64,000 nt of DNA, taken from contig NZ_RZHE01000005.1 of the NCBI RefSeq assembly GCF_003989825.1, positions 18,565 through 82,564 on the forward strand, in the 5' to 3' direction. This DNA is from Vreelandella populi. GTDB lineage: Bacteria; Pseudomonadota; Gammaproteobacteria; Pseudomonadales; Halomonadaceae. Position 1 is the first letter of the stretch. Each line of letters opens with the position of its first letter. The notes below the pieces were generated by a model. It saw nothing but the letters and a program-made list of their open reading frames with translations, was not told the DNA's origin and ran no database searches. A program made the translations under genes and the position numbers. This document shows, piece by piece, positions 48,941 to 58,407 of this stretch.

Positions 48941-50575
48941 ATGCAAGATTTAACGCTGGTAATGGCCCAACTTGATCCGCTTGTCGGAGATATTCCCGGC
49001 AATGCGGCGCGTGCTATTGAAGCCGTGCGCGAAGCGCGCATTGAGCATGGGGCGGATATCGTTATCTTCCCTGAGCTCTTTTTATCAGGATATCCGCCGG
49101 AAGATTTATTGCTACGTGCCTCCATGGAAACGCGGCTACGCGAAGCGCGGGCGAAAATGGCCGAAAAGATCGCTCGTGATGTCCTGGTGATCATCGGCTA
49201 TCCGGGCGTGCGCGAAGGCAAGCGCTATAACTTGGCAGGCGTGTTGTACAACGGCCAGTGGGAAGCGGAATACGCCAAGCAGGCGCTGCCCAACTATCAG
49301 GTGTTTGATGAGCAGCGCTACTTCACACCGGGCACCGAGCCGCTGGTTTACGAGCATAAGGGCGCCCGGCTTGGGCTTCTGATTTGTGAAGACCTGTGGG
49401 AAGGCGCGCCGGTTAAAGCGGCAAAGGCGGCCGGTGCCGAAGTGCTGATCAGCCTCAATGCGTCGCCCTATCATCAAGATAAACCCGGCGAGCGCCTGCG
49501 TCTTCTGGAGCTGCGCGCCTTGGAAGTTGATCGCCCGATTGTGTATGTGAACACCATTGGCGGGCAGGATGAGCTGGTGTTTGACGGCGGCTCCAAATGC
49601 GTGGATGCAAAAGGACAGCTCAAGGTACTGGCGCCATACTGGCAGGTGGGTTTGATGCCGGTACAGCTACTCCAAACCAGCGCGACCGTTTGGGAGCCGC
49701 AGGACGGCGAGATCGAGCCGGATGTAGAGCCTGAAGAGAGTCTCTACTGTGCGCTGGTCACCGGCGTGCGCGATTACGTCAACAAGAGCGGCTTTGAAGG
49801 CGTCGTACTGGGGCTTTCCGGGGGAATCGATTCCGCCCTTTCCCTGGCGATTGCCGTGGATGCCCTGGGTCCGCAGCGCGTTCAGGCGGTGATGATGCCG
49901 TATCACTATACCGCCGATATCTCAAAGCAGGATGCCGCCCAGCAGGCTGAAATGCTGGGTGTGCACTACGAGGTCATGCCCATTGAACCTCTGGTTGATG
50001 CGTTTATGGGCACCTTGGCAGAAAGCTTTGCCGGCACTGAGCGTGACACTACCGAAGAGAATCTTCAGTCGCGCTGCCGCGGTGTGCTGCTGATGGCGCT
50101 TTCCAATAAGAAGGGCCTGATGGTGCTGACTACCGGCAACAAGAGCGAAATGGCGGTAGGTTACGCTACGCTCTACGGCGATATGGTAGGCGGCTACAAC
50201 CCCCTCAAGGACGTTTACAAGACCTGGGTGTACCGGCTCGCCCGCTGGCGCAATACGCAGTCGCCAGCGATTCCCGAGCGAGTAATCGAGCGCCCGCCCA
50301 GTGCCGAACTGGCGCCCGGCCAGCAGGACAGCGACTCGTTGCCTGATTACGACGTGCTCGACGCTATCCTGTTGAGCTATATCGAAGGCGATATGAGCGC
50401 TGAGGCGATTATTGCTGCCGGTTTTGATGCTGAAGACGTCTACAAGGTGGTCAAACTGGTTGACCGCTGCGAATACAAACGCCGTCAGGCGCCGGTAGGT
50501 GTGCGGGTTACCCCACGTGGCTTCGGACGCGACCGGCGCTACCCGATCGTCAACGGGTGGCAGCCGGGCGATTAA
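48941..50575 (+). CDS. nadE: Glutamine-dependent NAD+ synthetase NadE
   Basis: This enzyme makes NAD+ from deamido-NAD+ using glutamine. The 544-residue protein joins an N-terminal nitrilase-type glutaminase domain (VIFPELFLSGYPPEDLL; catalytic C149 in LICEDLWE) to a C-terminal ATP-pyrophosphatase domain with SGGIDS at 293-298 and a later KSEMAVGYATLYGD. The N-terminal amidase makes it independent of free ammonia. The ribosome site is weak. It is followed by a strong terminator shared with the convergent chemoreceptor gene. Confidence 0.95.
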   Translation: MQDLTLVMAQLDPLVGDIPGNAARAIEAVREARIEHGADIVIFPELFLSGYPPEDLLLRASMETRLREARAKMAEKIARDVLVIIGYPGVREGKRYNLAGVLYNGQWEAEYAKQALPNYQVFDEQRYFTPGTEPLVYEHKGARLGLLICEDLWEGAPVKAAKAAGAEVLISLNASPYHQDKPGERLRLLELRALEVDRPIVYVNTIGGQDELVFDGGSKCVDAKGQLKVLAPYWQVGLMPVQLLQTSATVWEPQDGEIEPDVEPEESLYCALVTGVRDYVNKSGFEGVVLGLSGGIDSALSLAIAVDALGPQRVQAVMMPYHYTADISKQDAAQQAEMLGVHYEVMPIEPLVDAFMGTLAESFAGTERDTTEENLQSRCRGVLLMALSNKKGLMVLTTGNKSEMAVGYATLYGDMVGGYNPLKDVYKTWVYRLARWRNTQSPAIPERVIERPPSAELAPGQQDSDSLPDYDVLDAILLSYIEGDMSAEAIIAAGFDAEDVYKVVKLVDRCEYKRRQAPVGVRVTPRGFGRDRRYPIVNGWQPGD

Positions 50576-50596
50576 ATGTGGTGCCATACCCAACGC

Positions 50597-50627
50597 AAAA
50601 GGCTCCTGATGTCAGGAGCCTTTTTTT
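50597..50627. terminator. Bidirectional terminator between nadE and the chemoreceptor gene
   Basis: AAAAGGCTCCTGA pairs with TCAGGAGCCTTTT around a TG loop, followed by a T run (to 50627). It is symmetric and lies between convergent genes. Confidence 0.92.
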
Positions 50628-50650
50628 GTTTGCCGCGGTGTAGGTAGGCG

Positions 50651-52357
50651 TTAGAAGCTTTCCCACTCAGGCTCCGGCTGGTGCTGGGTAGCGCTTGTCG
50701 CCCTTGAGCGGGCCTTGGGGCTAGCGAGAGCGGGTGTCATGTTGTGTGCGGGCACCCGTGGGGCGCCTTGAACAGCCTGAGGTAATTTAAATGCTTCCAT
50801 CATCTGTAGCAGGTGACGGGCATTTTCGCGCAGGTTAGTGGCGGATTTGGCGCTTTGTCCCACCAACGCGGCGTTTTGCTGGGTCGCCTGATCCATTTCG
50901 GTAACCGCCTGGCCGACTTCCTGCACGCCGGCGCTCTGTTCGGCGCTAGCATGGCTGATCTCCTGCATGATGGTGGTCACGCGATCAATGGCCGCTACGA
51001 TCTCTTCGGTGGACTTGCTTGCCTCTTCGGCACGCTGATTGCCATGCTTGACGCGGTCCAAATTGCTGGCGATCAATTGGTTGATTTCGCGAGCGGCTTC
51101 CGCGCTGCGCTGGGCAAGCTTGCGCACCTCTTCGGCTACCACGGCAAAGCCTCGGCCATGTTCGCCTGCCCGGGCCGCCTCAACGGAGGCGTTGAGCGCC
51201 AGAATGTTCGTCTGGAAGGCAATGGAGTCAATGGTCGAGGTAATGCCCGCAATTTCCTGGGAGCTCTGGTTCAGCTCATTCATGGTACCCACCACCTGAT
51301 GCACTGCTTCACCGCCTTTGGTGGCAAGCTGTGAAGCGCTTTGTGCTTCTCGACTCGCCTGCACCGAATTATCCGCGTTGAGTTTTACCGTGCTGTTGAG
51401 CTCTTCCATGGCGGAGGCGGTTTCCGCGAGGGAACTGGCCTGCTGCTCCGTGCGCGATGACAGGTCATTGTTACCTTCGGCGATCTGCTCGCTATTGGCC
51501 GCCACGGCTTCAGCCGAAGCGCGTACCTGAGTAACAATGCTTTGCAACTGTTGGGCCATGGCTACCTGAGAGGCCATGATGCTACGGGTATCGCCTTTTT
51601 TAAGCTGGCCCTGGGTGGTCAGCTCGCCCCGCCCAACGGCCTCGGCAAAGGCTTTGACCTCATGGGGTTCGGCGCCTAGCTCGCGCAGCAGCTGTCGGGA
51701 GAGAAACATCGCGATCAAGCCACCCACCAGCAGCGCAAATAGCGTCAAGCCCAGCATCAGCATTTGAAAGCCCGACGCGGTTGCACGCGCCTCTGACGTG
51801 CTGACATCGTTGAGCCGGGCCTGCATGTCGATAAACTGATTGATACGGTTTAACCACTCGCTATAGGCAGGCCCTGCCTGGTCAAGCATTAACGAGCGTT
51901 CGGCCTCATCAGTGCCTGCATCATGGGCGTCAATTACCTGCTGGGTCAGGCTGCGGGTAATCACGGCCTGGCGTTCAATCATATCAAGCAGGCTCACCTG
52001 CTCGGGCGTGGTCGAGTATTGGTTGATAACCGCCTGCATGCCGGTCGTGGCGGTTTGGTAATCGGTCTGCAGGCGCTGAATGTCGGCACGTAGGGCGCTC
52101 TGGCGGCCATTGTCAGTCGTCATGACAATATCGCGCAGGGCAATGGCGCGATCATGCACGCTGCCACGCATGTCGACGGCAAAACGCTGCTTGGCGCCGT
52201 TGATATCGTTGATAGCGGTAAGCCCGCGGTTGATCTGATTGACCTGATAAATACCGATAGCCGTGAGCGCTATCAGCAGTGCCAATATGATGGAAAAGGC
52301 AAGTATCAAGCGCGTGCTTATCTTGGCGCCTGCAAAACGGACGTTTAACGTGAGCAT
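50651..52357 (-). CDS. Methyl-accepting chemotaxis protein
   Basis: The 568-residue receptor has membrane segments near residues 13-36 and 195-217, a periplasmic four-helix-type ligand domain between them (MLDQAGPAY and a conserved R-rich early part, as in Tar/Tsr-like receptors), a HAMP domain (about 218-270) and a signalling domain with the hairpin tip block IDSIAFQTNILALNASVEAA. The protein ends in EWESF, resembling the NWETF pentapeptide that tethers CheR/CheB. The ligand is unknown. No other chemotaxis gene is nearby. Confidence 0.93.
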   Translation of the reverse strand: MLTLNVRFAGAKISTRLILAFSIILALLIALTAIGIYQVNQINRGLTAINDINGAKQRFAVDMRGSVHDRAIALRDIVMTTDNGRQSALRADIQRLQTDYQTATTGMQAVINQYSTTPEQVSLLDMIERQAVITRSLTQQVIDAHDAGTDEAERSLMLDQAGPAYSEWLNRINQFIDMQARLNDVSTSEARATASGFQMLMLGLTLFALLVGGLIAMFLSRQLLRELGAEPHEVKAFAEAVGRGELTTQGQLKKGDTRSIMASQVAMAQQLQSIVTQVRASAEAVAANSEQIAEGNNDLSSRTEQQASSLAETASAMEELNSTVKLNADNSVQASREAQSASQLATKGGEAVHQVVGTMNELNQSSQEIAGITSTIDSIAFQTNILALNASVEAARAGEHGRGFAVVAEEVRKLAQRSAEAAREINQLIASNLDRVKHGNQRAEEASKSTEEIVAAIDRVTTIMQEISHASAEQSAGVQEVGQAVTEMDQATQQNAALVGQSAKSATNLRENARHLLQMMEAFKLPQAVQGAPRVPAHNMTPALASPKARSRATSATQHQPEPEWESF

Positions 52358-52473
52358 GATCAGTTCCTTGAATGCCGGGGCGGCGCTTTTATTAGGGTGT
52401 GAGAATACTAATACGATCTTTGTTTCTTGTACAACTATTGATTAATTATTTTTATGCAGAGTTTTTAAACAAA

Positions 52474-52497
52474 AAAACCACGCCAAAGCGTGGTTTT
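52474..52497 (-). terminator. Terminator downstream of bamD
   Basis: AAAACCACGC (52474-52483) pairs with GCGTGGTTTT (52488-52497) around CAAA. The long A run on its left is a T run on the minus strand, so it ends bamD transcription 60 bases after its stop. Confidence 0.88.
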
Positions 52498-52555
52498 ATT
52501 CTGATTGGCAGCGCCGTTGCAAAGCCAGAGCGTTACTCAAACTGAGGTAGTGGTA

Positions 52556-53362
52556 TCAGTCGAGATGCTTGGGCACAAAACGGCCGCCTCTAAGCTGTTC
52601 ATGATCAGGCGCATTTTCACGCAGTACGGCCAACACCTCACCCGCTCGGTCATCCATGCCCAAGCCTTGATAACCTTCAATCATGGTGGCCAAGGCATCA
52701 CGGGTAGCACTGGATTCGGGGTAGTGTTCCACTACCCAGCGGCCACGTTCGACAGCCGCGAGGTAAGCGCCCCGGCGCAGGTAGTAGTCCGCAACATGAA
52801 GTTCATGGCGGGCCAGCAGATCGCGCAGATAGACGATGCGTTGCTGGGCATCCGGCGCATAGTCGCTCTGGGGGAAGCGTTGGATCAGCTCGCGGAAGTC
52901 ATTGTAGGCATCCCGTGAGGCGCCCAGGTCGCGCTTGGAAATATCGATCAAGCGCAGGCGCTCAAGGCTGAAACGGCCTGCCTGCCAGGCGGAAAGGCCG
53001 CGTAGGTAGTAGGCGTAATCAGCTTGCGGATGGTCAGGATGCAGGCGAATAAACCGGCTGGCTGCTGCCCGTGCTTCTTCCCAATCGCTGTTTTCGTAGT
53101 AAGCGTAGATAAGCTCCAGCTGTGCCTGCTCGGCGTGAGGGCCAAACGGGTAGCGCGTATCCAGCGCTTCAAGACGCTCAATTGCAATCGGATAGCGGTT
53201 GCTGTCTAGCGCAGCGCGCGCCAGCTCGTAAAGTTCACGCTCCTGTACCCCGGAAAACTCGTCTTCGTCTTCAGGAGCTGTGTCGTTACTGGCGCAGCCT
53301 GCCAAAAGGGCAAGGCTCAACGCAAGGGCACCAAAGCGGTTGGCAGCAGAAAAAACGCGCAT
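52556..53362 (-). CDS. bamD: Outer-membrane assembly lipoprotein BamD
   Basis: BamD is the essential lipoprotein of the BAM complex that inserts outer-membrane proteins. The 268-residue precursor has lipobox LLAGC with acylated C23 and then TPR-like helical repeats (YPIAIERLEALDTRYPFGPHAEQAQLEL cut short in phrasing: the TRYPFG block, then DHPQADYAYYLRGL). Three ATGs are tandem at 53368, 53365 and 53362; I chose the last because a GAGG ribosome site lies 6 bases upstream of it. It is divergent from rluD, as in many gammaproteobacteria. Confidence 0.94.
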   Translation of the reverse strand: MRVFSAANRFGALALSLALLAGCASNDTAPEDEDEFSGVQERELYELARAALDSNRYPIAIERLEALDTRYPFGPHAEQAQLELIYAYYENSDWEEARAAASRFIRLHPDHPQADYAYYLRGLSAWQAGRFSLERLRLIDISKRDLGASRDAYNDFRELIQRFPQSDYAPDAQQRIVYLRDLLARHELHVADYYLRRGAYLAAVERGRWVVEHYPESSATRDALATMIEGYQGLGMDDRAGEVLAVLRENAPDHEQLRGGRFVPKHLD

Positions 53363-53520
53363 CATCATCCTCGTTGCAAACAAGCCTCAATCACCGAAAA
53401 GCGACGATGGCCATAAGTAGAAATGGTAGAATAGGTCGCAGTTAGCCCACTATAAATCACCTCGACGCAAAACGCAGGCCTAGTCGCGTATTGCCGGGTG
53501 TCGTCAAAGGAAGTTACGTC

Positions 53521-54480
53521 ATGCCCCGGATAGTTGAAGCCATGCAACGTGTGCCAGCAACGCTTGCAGGCGCGCGGTTGGACCAAGCAGCTGCGGAGTT
53601 GTTCAGTGATTACTCTCGCGAGCGACTAAAAGCATGGATCAACGCCGGCGAACTGACCGTGGACGGCGCGAAAGTGAAACCCAAAGCGAAGCTGCATGGC
53701 GATGAAGTGCTTGAGCTAAAAGCCACCATTGAAGAAGACCTGCGTTTTGAAGCCCAGGATATACCGCTGGATATCGTCTTTGAGGACGATGCGGTGATGG
53801 TAATCAACAAGCCCACCAACATGGTGGTGCATCCGGCGGCAGGTAACCCGGACGGCACTCTGCTCAACGCGCTGCTTCATCATCATCCGGCGCTGGCCGA
53901 GGTGCCCCGGGCAGGTATTGTTCACCGTCTGGACAAGGATACGACGGGGCTGATGATGGTAGCCAAGACCATTCCGGCACAAACAGTGCTGGTTGAGCAG
54001 CTTCAGGCGCGCAGCGTCTCGCGCCAGTACGATGCGGTGGTGATCGGTAAGCCTGTTTCGGGCAGCACTATTGATGCGCCAATAGGCCGCCATCCCAAGG
54101 ACCGTAAACGCCAGGCGGTGACGGCTTCAGGCAAGCCTGCCGTTACTCACTTCCGGGTGGTCGAGCGTTTTCGCGCGCACACCCACGTGCGCTGCCAGCT
54201 GGAAACCGGGCGTACCCATCAGATTCGTGTGCATATGGCCCATGCCCGCTACCCGCTGATTGGTGACCCGCTTTACAGCGGGCGCGCCAAGCTGCCGCCA
54301 GGTGCGGCCGGGCCGCTCAAGGAGATTCTGCGTGAATTCCCACGCCAGGCACTGCATGCCCGCAAACTGAGCTTTGTGCATCCGGTGAGCGGCGAAACGC
54401 TGACATTCCATGCCGACTTGCCTGATGATCTACTAATGTTGTTGGATTATCTGCGTGAAGACAACGAGACCATGCAATGA
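53521..54480 (+). CDS. rluD: 23S rRNA pseudouridine synthase RluD
   Basis: RluD makes pseudouridines in helix 69 of 23S rRNA. The 319-residue protein has an N-terminal S4 RNA-binding domain (ARLDQAAAELF, RLKAWINAGELTVDG) and the catalytic block GIVHRLDKDTTGLMMVAK with Asp138. ATG 53521 follows AAAGGAAG; the in-frame ATG at 53491 has no ribosome site, and 53542 is a shorter option. It is coupled to pgeF by ATGA. The order bamD/rluD-pgeF-clpB is conserved with E. coli and Pseudomonas. Confidence 0.95.
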   Translation: MPRIVEAMQRVPATLAGARLDQAAAELFSDYSRERLKAWINAGELTVDGAKVKPKAKLHGDEVLELKATIEEDLRFEAQDIPLDIVFEDDAVMVINKPTNMVVHPAAGNPDGTLLNALLHHHPALAEVPRAGIVHRLDKDTTGLMMVAKTIPAQTVLVEQLQARSVSRQYDAVVIGKPVSGSTIDAPIGRHPKDRKRQAVTASGKPAVTHFRVVERFRAHTHVRCQLETGRTHQIRVHMAHARYPLIGDPLYSGRAKLPPGAAGPLKEILREFPRQALHARKLSFVHPVSGETLTFHADLPDDLLMLLDYLREDNETMQ

Positions 54481-55235
54481 GTGATGCCATCGATTTACGG
54501 CCGACGCTTCTGATTCCTGACTGGCCTGCGCCCAAAAGCGTACGCGCCTTTGTCACCACACGCGAGACCGGCCCCAGTCAGGATAATTTTGCCGCCTTCA
54601 ATCCGGCTTCCCATGTGGGTGACAACCTCGAGCACGTCACACTCTGCCGCCGTCTGATGCAAAAGGAGGTAGGTGACGAACGCCCGCTGCTATGGCTTAA
54701 CCAGACCCATGGGGCGCGGGTGCAGCAAGGTTATCAGGCGGATGCGCCAGAGGCGGACGCCGCCATCGCCACTTCCGCCGACTACGCCTGCGTAGTGCTG
54801 ACTGCCGACTGCCTACCGGTAATGTTCTGTAACCGCGCGGGTACCCAGGTAGCCGTGGCCCATGCTGGCTGGCGCGGTCTGGCGGGTGGGGTGCTGGAAG
54901 CGACTGTGGCGGCCATGAATACTGAACCCGACGATATTCTCGTATGGCTCGGCCCGGCGATCTCCAACGCTCAGTTCGAAGTGGGGCCTGAGGTATATGG
55001 TGCCTTTGTTGCCGTACACCCGGATACCGCCGAGGCGTTTGACCATAGCCCTTATCGGATGGGCCATTATATGGCTGACCTTTACCGGCTGGCGCGGTTT
55101 CGCCTGGAAGCATTGGGAATTGAGCATATTAGCGGTGGGCACTTTTGCACTGCCTGCGAGTCGCGTTTTTACTCCTACCGCCGTGATGGCGGCAAGACAG
55201 GACGCATGGCCAGCGTGATCTGGATCAACAATTAG
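54477..55235 (+). CDS. pgeF: PgeF/YfiH-family protein (peptidoglycan editing, laccase fold)
   Basis: The 252-residue protein belongs to the YfiH/DUF152 family. Conserved blocks are NQTHGARV, TADCLPVMF, VAVAHAGWRGLAGGVLE and HFCTACESRFYSYRRDGG, with the His and Cys residues that form the metal-binding site. The family was named multicopper oxidase-like and purine nucleoside phosphorylase. E. coli YfiH (PgeF) removes wrongly added L-serine from the peptidoglycan precursor. It overlaps rluD by 4 bases. Confidence 0.92.
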   Translation: MSDAIDLRPTLLIPDWPAPKSVRAFVTTRETGPSQDNFAAFNPASHVGDNLEHVTLCRRLMQKEVGDERPLLWLNQTHGARVQQGYQADAPEADAAIATSADYACVVLTADCLPVMFCNRAGTQVAVAHAGWRGLAGGVLEATVAAMNTEPDDILVWLGPAISNAQFEVGPEVYGAFVAVHPDTAEAFDHSPYRMGHYMADLYRLARFRLEALGIEHISGGHFCTACESRFYSYRRDGGKTGRMASVIWINN

Positions 55236-55255
55236 CCTGGTAGGGTGCATTGCCT

Positions 55256-55284
55256 CTTGAAAACGGCGGAACTGACGCCATTTA
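55256..55284 (+). promoter_or_regulatory. Sigma-32 heat-shock promoter of clpB
   Basis: CTTGAAA (55256-55262) and CGCCATTTA (55276-55284) are separated by 13 bases, a close match to the sigma-32 consensus CTTGAAA / CCCCATTTA. It lies about 90 bases before the clpB start, where a heat-shock promoter is expected. Confidence 0.75.
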
Positions 55285-55376
55285 ACTTGTCAAGCTAATC
55301 GTGATTAGCACGATAAATGACAGGTTATTGGGCCACGCCGTGCGTCCGAACGCAGGGCTACCCCAGGAGGAGCGCT

Positions 55377-57959
55377 ATGCGTTTTGATAAGTTTACTGCC
55401 AAGCTTCAGGCGGCCATCGCCGAAGCCCAGTCGCTGGCCGTGGGCCGCGGCCATAATCAGTTGGAACCCTCTCATCTTCTGCTTGCCCTGCTTGATACTC
55501 GGGATACGGGCATCAAAGCCTTGATTGAAAAGGCCGAAGGCAGCAGCACGCGCTTGCGTGAAGGCTTGTTGCAGCAGCTTGACAATCTGCCTAAAGTCAG
55601 CCAGTTCGATGGCGAAGTGCAGCCATCGCGCGATTTCATCAAGCTTTTCAACCTGACCGACCGGGAAGCGCAAAAGCGCGGCGATCAGTTTGTCGCCAGT
55701 GAGCTTGTACTACTGGCTGCGCTTGAAATGAACGGCGCTGTAAGCAAACTGCTGAAAGACGTAGGTCTTAGCCGTAAAAGCCTTGAAGCTGCCATCAACA
55801 GCCTGCGCGGCGGCGCAAGCGTAGATGATGCCAACGCCGAAGACCAGCGTGAAGCACTCAACAAGTACACCCTTGATTTAACCCAGCGAGCGCTGGACGG
55901 GAAACTGGACCCGGTGATCGGCCGTGACGATGAGATCCGTCGCACCATTCAGGTGCTTCAGCGCCGGACCAAGAACAACCCCGTGTTGATTGGCGAGCCC
56001 GGGGTGGGTAAAACCGCCATCGTGGAGGGCCTTGCCCAGCGTATTGTGAACGGTGAAGTGCCCGAAGGGTTGAAAGAGAAGCGTGTGCTTTCACTGGATA
56101 TGGGATCGCTGTTGGCGGGGGCCAAATTCCGCGGTGAGTTTGAGGAACGCCTGAAAGCAGTGCTCAAGGAACTCTCCCAGGAGGAGGGTCGGGTCATCCT
56201 GTTCATTGATGAACTGCATACTATGGTGGGCGCGGGCAAGGCCGAAGGCGCCATGGATGCGGGCAATATGTTGAAACCCGCGCTGGCGCGCGGCGAGCTG
56301 CACTGCGTGGGCGCCACCACGCTGGATGAGTACCGCAAATATATCGAAAAAGATGCCGCTCTTGAACGCCGCTTCCAGAAAGTGCTGGTTGATGAGCCGA
56401 CCGAAGAGGATACCGTGGCGATTCTACGCGGCCTGAAAGAGCGCTATGAAGTTCACCATGGAGTGGACATCACCGACTCCGCGATTATTGCCGCGGCGAA
56501 GCTCTCTACCCGCTATATCACTGATCGGCAATTGCCCGATAAGGCAATCGACCTGATTGATGAAGCGGCCTCGCGGATTCGTATGGAGCTTGATTCCAAG
56601 CCTGAGGCGATGGACCGCCTTGATCGCCGCCTGATCCAGCTCAAGATGGAGCGGGAAGCGCTCAAGAAGGAGACTGACGAGGCGACCAAGAAACGTCTTG
56701 AAGCGCTCAATAATCAGATTCACGAGCTTGAGCGCGAGTATGCCGACCTGGATGAGATATGGAAGGCAGAAAAGGCCAGTATCCAGGGCTCGGCGCAGTT
56801 CAAGGCGGAGCTTGAGCAGGCTCGTATCGATCTGGAACAGGCGCGCCGCCAGGGCGATCTGGGTCGCATGTCGGAAATCCAGTACGGCAAGATTCCCGAG
56901 CTTGAAAAGAAAATCGCTGAAAGCGGTGAGGGCGAGACAGATACTACCAGCCATCAGCTGTTGCGCTCTAACGTCACCGAAGAGGAGATCGCCGAGGTCG
57001 TCTCGCGCTGGACCGGTATTCCGGTATCCAAGATGCTGGAAGGCGAGCGCGATAAGCTTCTACGTATGGAAGAGGCATTGCACGAGCGGGTGATTGGTCA
57101 GCATGAAGCGGTTGAAGCGGTAGCCAATGCCGTGCGTCGTTCGCGTGCGGGGTTATCCGACCCCAACCGGCCCAACGGCTCGTTCCTGTTCTTGGGGCCA
57201 ACTGGGGTGGGCAAGACCGAGCTTTGCAAGTCGCTGGCCAATTTCCTGTTTGATACCGAGGAAGCCATGGTGCGTATCGATATGTCGGAGTTCATGGAGA
57301 AGCACTCCGTGGCGCGATTGATCGGTGCACCTCCCGGCTACGTGGGCTATGAAGAGGGCGGCTACTTAACCGAGGCCGTACGGCGTAAGCCTTATTCAGT
57401 GCTGCTGCTGGATGAGGTGGAAAAGGCTCACCCGGATGTGTTCAACATCCTGCTTCAGGTGCTGGAGGATGGTCGGTTGACCGATGGTCAGGGCCGCACG
57501 GTAGATTTTCGCAATACCGTGATCGTGATGACCTCCAACATGGGCTCGGATATCATTCAGCGCATGGGGGGTGACGATAACGATTATGAAACCATGAAAA
57601 CTATGGTCATGGAGGTAGTGGGTAACCACTTCCGCCCGGAGCTGATCAACCGGATTGACGAAGTGGTGGTCTTCCACGCGCTGGGCCAAGAGCAGATTCA
57701 GGCGATTGCCGGTATCCAGCTGGAGCGTCTGAAGGCGCGTTTGGCTGAGCATAGTTTAAGTCTTGAAGTCAGCGACGATGCCATGGCGCAACTCGCGGTG
57801 GTGGGCTTTGATCCCGTGTACGGGGCACGTCCGCTCAAGCGAGCGATTCAAAGCCGCATCGAAAACCCCTTGGCGCAGGATTTGCTGGCCGGTAAGTTCT
57901 TGCCGGGCGATACCATCCATATCAGCGCAGAAGAGGGCAAGCTTGTCTTCAATGCGTAA
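55377..57959 (+). CDS. clpB: Disaggregase chaperone ClpB
   Basis: This Hsp100 chaperone resolubilises aggregated proteins together with DnaK. The 860-residue length is close to E. coli ClpB (857). Walker A motifs are GEPGVGKT (206-213) and GPTGVGKT (607-614). The N domain opens with [20 protein letters not shown], and a long middle coiled coil (about 400-525) marks ClpB rather than ClpA. ATG 55377 follows AGGAGGAG; the frame is open upstream for 20 codons without support. A sigma-32 promoter precedes it and a strong terminator follows it. Confidence 0.97.
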   Translation: MRFDKFTAKLQAAIAEAQSLAVGRGHNQLEPSHLLLALLDTRDTGIKALIEKAEGSSTRLREGLLQQLDNLPKVSQFDGEVQPSRDFIKLFNLTDREAQKRGDQFVASELVLLAALEMNGAVSKLLKDVGLSRKSLEAAINSLRGGASVDDANAEDQREALNKYTLDLTQRALDGKLDPVIGRDDEIRRTIQVLQRRTKNNPVLIGEPGVGKTAIVEGLAQRIVNGEVPEGLKEKRVLSLDMGSLLAGAKFRGEFEERLKAVLKELSQEEGRVILFIDELHTMVGAGKAEGAMDAGNMLKPALARGELHCVGATTLDEYRKYIEKDAALERRFQKVLVDEPTEEDTVAILRGLKERYEVHHGVDITDSAIIAAAKLSTRYITDRQLPDKAIDLIDEAASRIRMELDSKPEAMDRLDRRLIQLKMEREALKKETDEATKKRLEALNNQIHELEREYADLDEIWKAEKASIQGSAQFKAELEQARIDLEQARRQGDLGRMSEIQYGKIPELEKKIAESGEGETDTTSHQLLRSNVTEEEIAEVVSRWTGIPVSKMLEGERDKLLRMEEALHERVIGQHEAVEAVANAVRRSRAGLSDPNRPNGSFLFLGPTGVGKTELCKSLANFLFDTEEAMVRIDMSEFMEKHSVARLIGAPPGYVGYEEGGYLTEAVRRKPYSVLLLDEVEKAHPDVFNILLQVLEDGRLTDGQGRTVDFRNTVIVMTSNMGSDIIQRMGGDDNDYETMKTMVMEVVGNHFRPELINRIDEVVVFHALGQEQIQAIAGIQLERLKARLAEHSLSLEVSDDAMAQLAVVGFDPVYGARPLKRAIQSRIENPLAQDLLAGKFLPGDTIHISAEEGKLVFNA

Positions 57960-57974
57960 GCTATTCTGACATAT

Positions 57975-58007
57975 GCCCCGCTTGGCCTGGCCAGCGGGGC
58001 TTTTTTT
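57975..58007 (+). terminator. Terminator after clpB
   Basis: GCCCCGCT (57975-57982) pairs with AGCGGGGC (57993-58000), followed by seven T. Confidence 0.93.
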
Positions 58008-58049
58008 GCGCTTATGCCTATGCTTTGCCCATTCATGGGGTATTGAAGG

Positions 58050-58078
58050 TTGACATGTTTGGATGCTAATGGAATCTT
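58050..58078 (+). promoter_or_regulatory. Possible sigma-70 promoter of ilvIH
   Basis: A perfect TTGACA at 58050-58055 is followed, after 17 bases, only by a poor -10 (AATCTT, 58073-58078). If used, transcription starts near 58085 and leaves a leader of over 300 bases before ilvI. Confidence 0.3.
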
Positions 58079-58084
58079 AACGGT

Positions 58085-58407
58085 TCCTGATTTGCGGGCG
58101 CGGACCTGACGGGTAACCCCTTTTTCCCGCGCGATGGGTAGGCGATAGCCTTTACCCGCCGAAGGACTTCCGGGTTTGGGCTAACCGCTCAACCTGGCCA
58201 ACGCCCCGACGCGGCAATCCGCCGCGATAGAGAGCGGCTGATTTATATCGATATTAATTGGCGCTTTCAGAGAGTGCAGGCCCTAACCGGGCCGTATGCC
58301 AGGGTTTGGCATCAGGTGCCGGCATGGACCGGCAGCGGCATACCGCCGCACTCGACACCGCAGGATGTCCTGCGGATCGCACTCGAGACCTCTAGGGGAG
58401 AAATACA
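58085..58407 (+). promoter_or_regulatory. Long hairpin-rich leader upstream of ilvI
   Basis: This stretch of over 300 bases has no convincing gene but contains seven close-packed stem-loops: GGGTAGGC/GCC..TACCC (58136-58157), CGCGGC/GCCGCG (58210-58226), GGCCC/GGGCC (58279-58293), ATGCCA/TGGCAT (58296-58312), GCCGG/CCGGC (58318-58333), GCGG/CCGC (58335-58346) and CCGCAGG/CCTGCGG (58358-58375). The last is flanked by direct repeats GCACTCGA (58348-58355, 58379-58386). CCTC at 58389-58392 could pair with the ribosome site GGGGAG (58395-58400). I see no leader peptide rich in Leu, Val or Ile codons, so classical attenuation is not evident. A regulatory RNA or cis-acting structure is inferred. 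Confidence 0.5.

Noticed and set aside
55317..55376. N-terminal extension of ClpB from an ATG at 55317
   Set aside because: ClpB proteins begin with the MRFDKFT-type sequence at 55377, which also has the strong AGGAGGAG ribosome site.
58019..58053. A short open frame (MPMLCPFMGY) before ilvI as an attenuation leader peptide
   Set aside because: It has only one leucine and no run of Leu/Val/Ile codons, and it ends before the hairpin cluster.
58085..58407. The structured ilvI leader as 6S RNA, RNase P RNA, tmRNA or SRP RNA
   Set aside because: None of the recognisable conserved segments of these RNAs are present.
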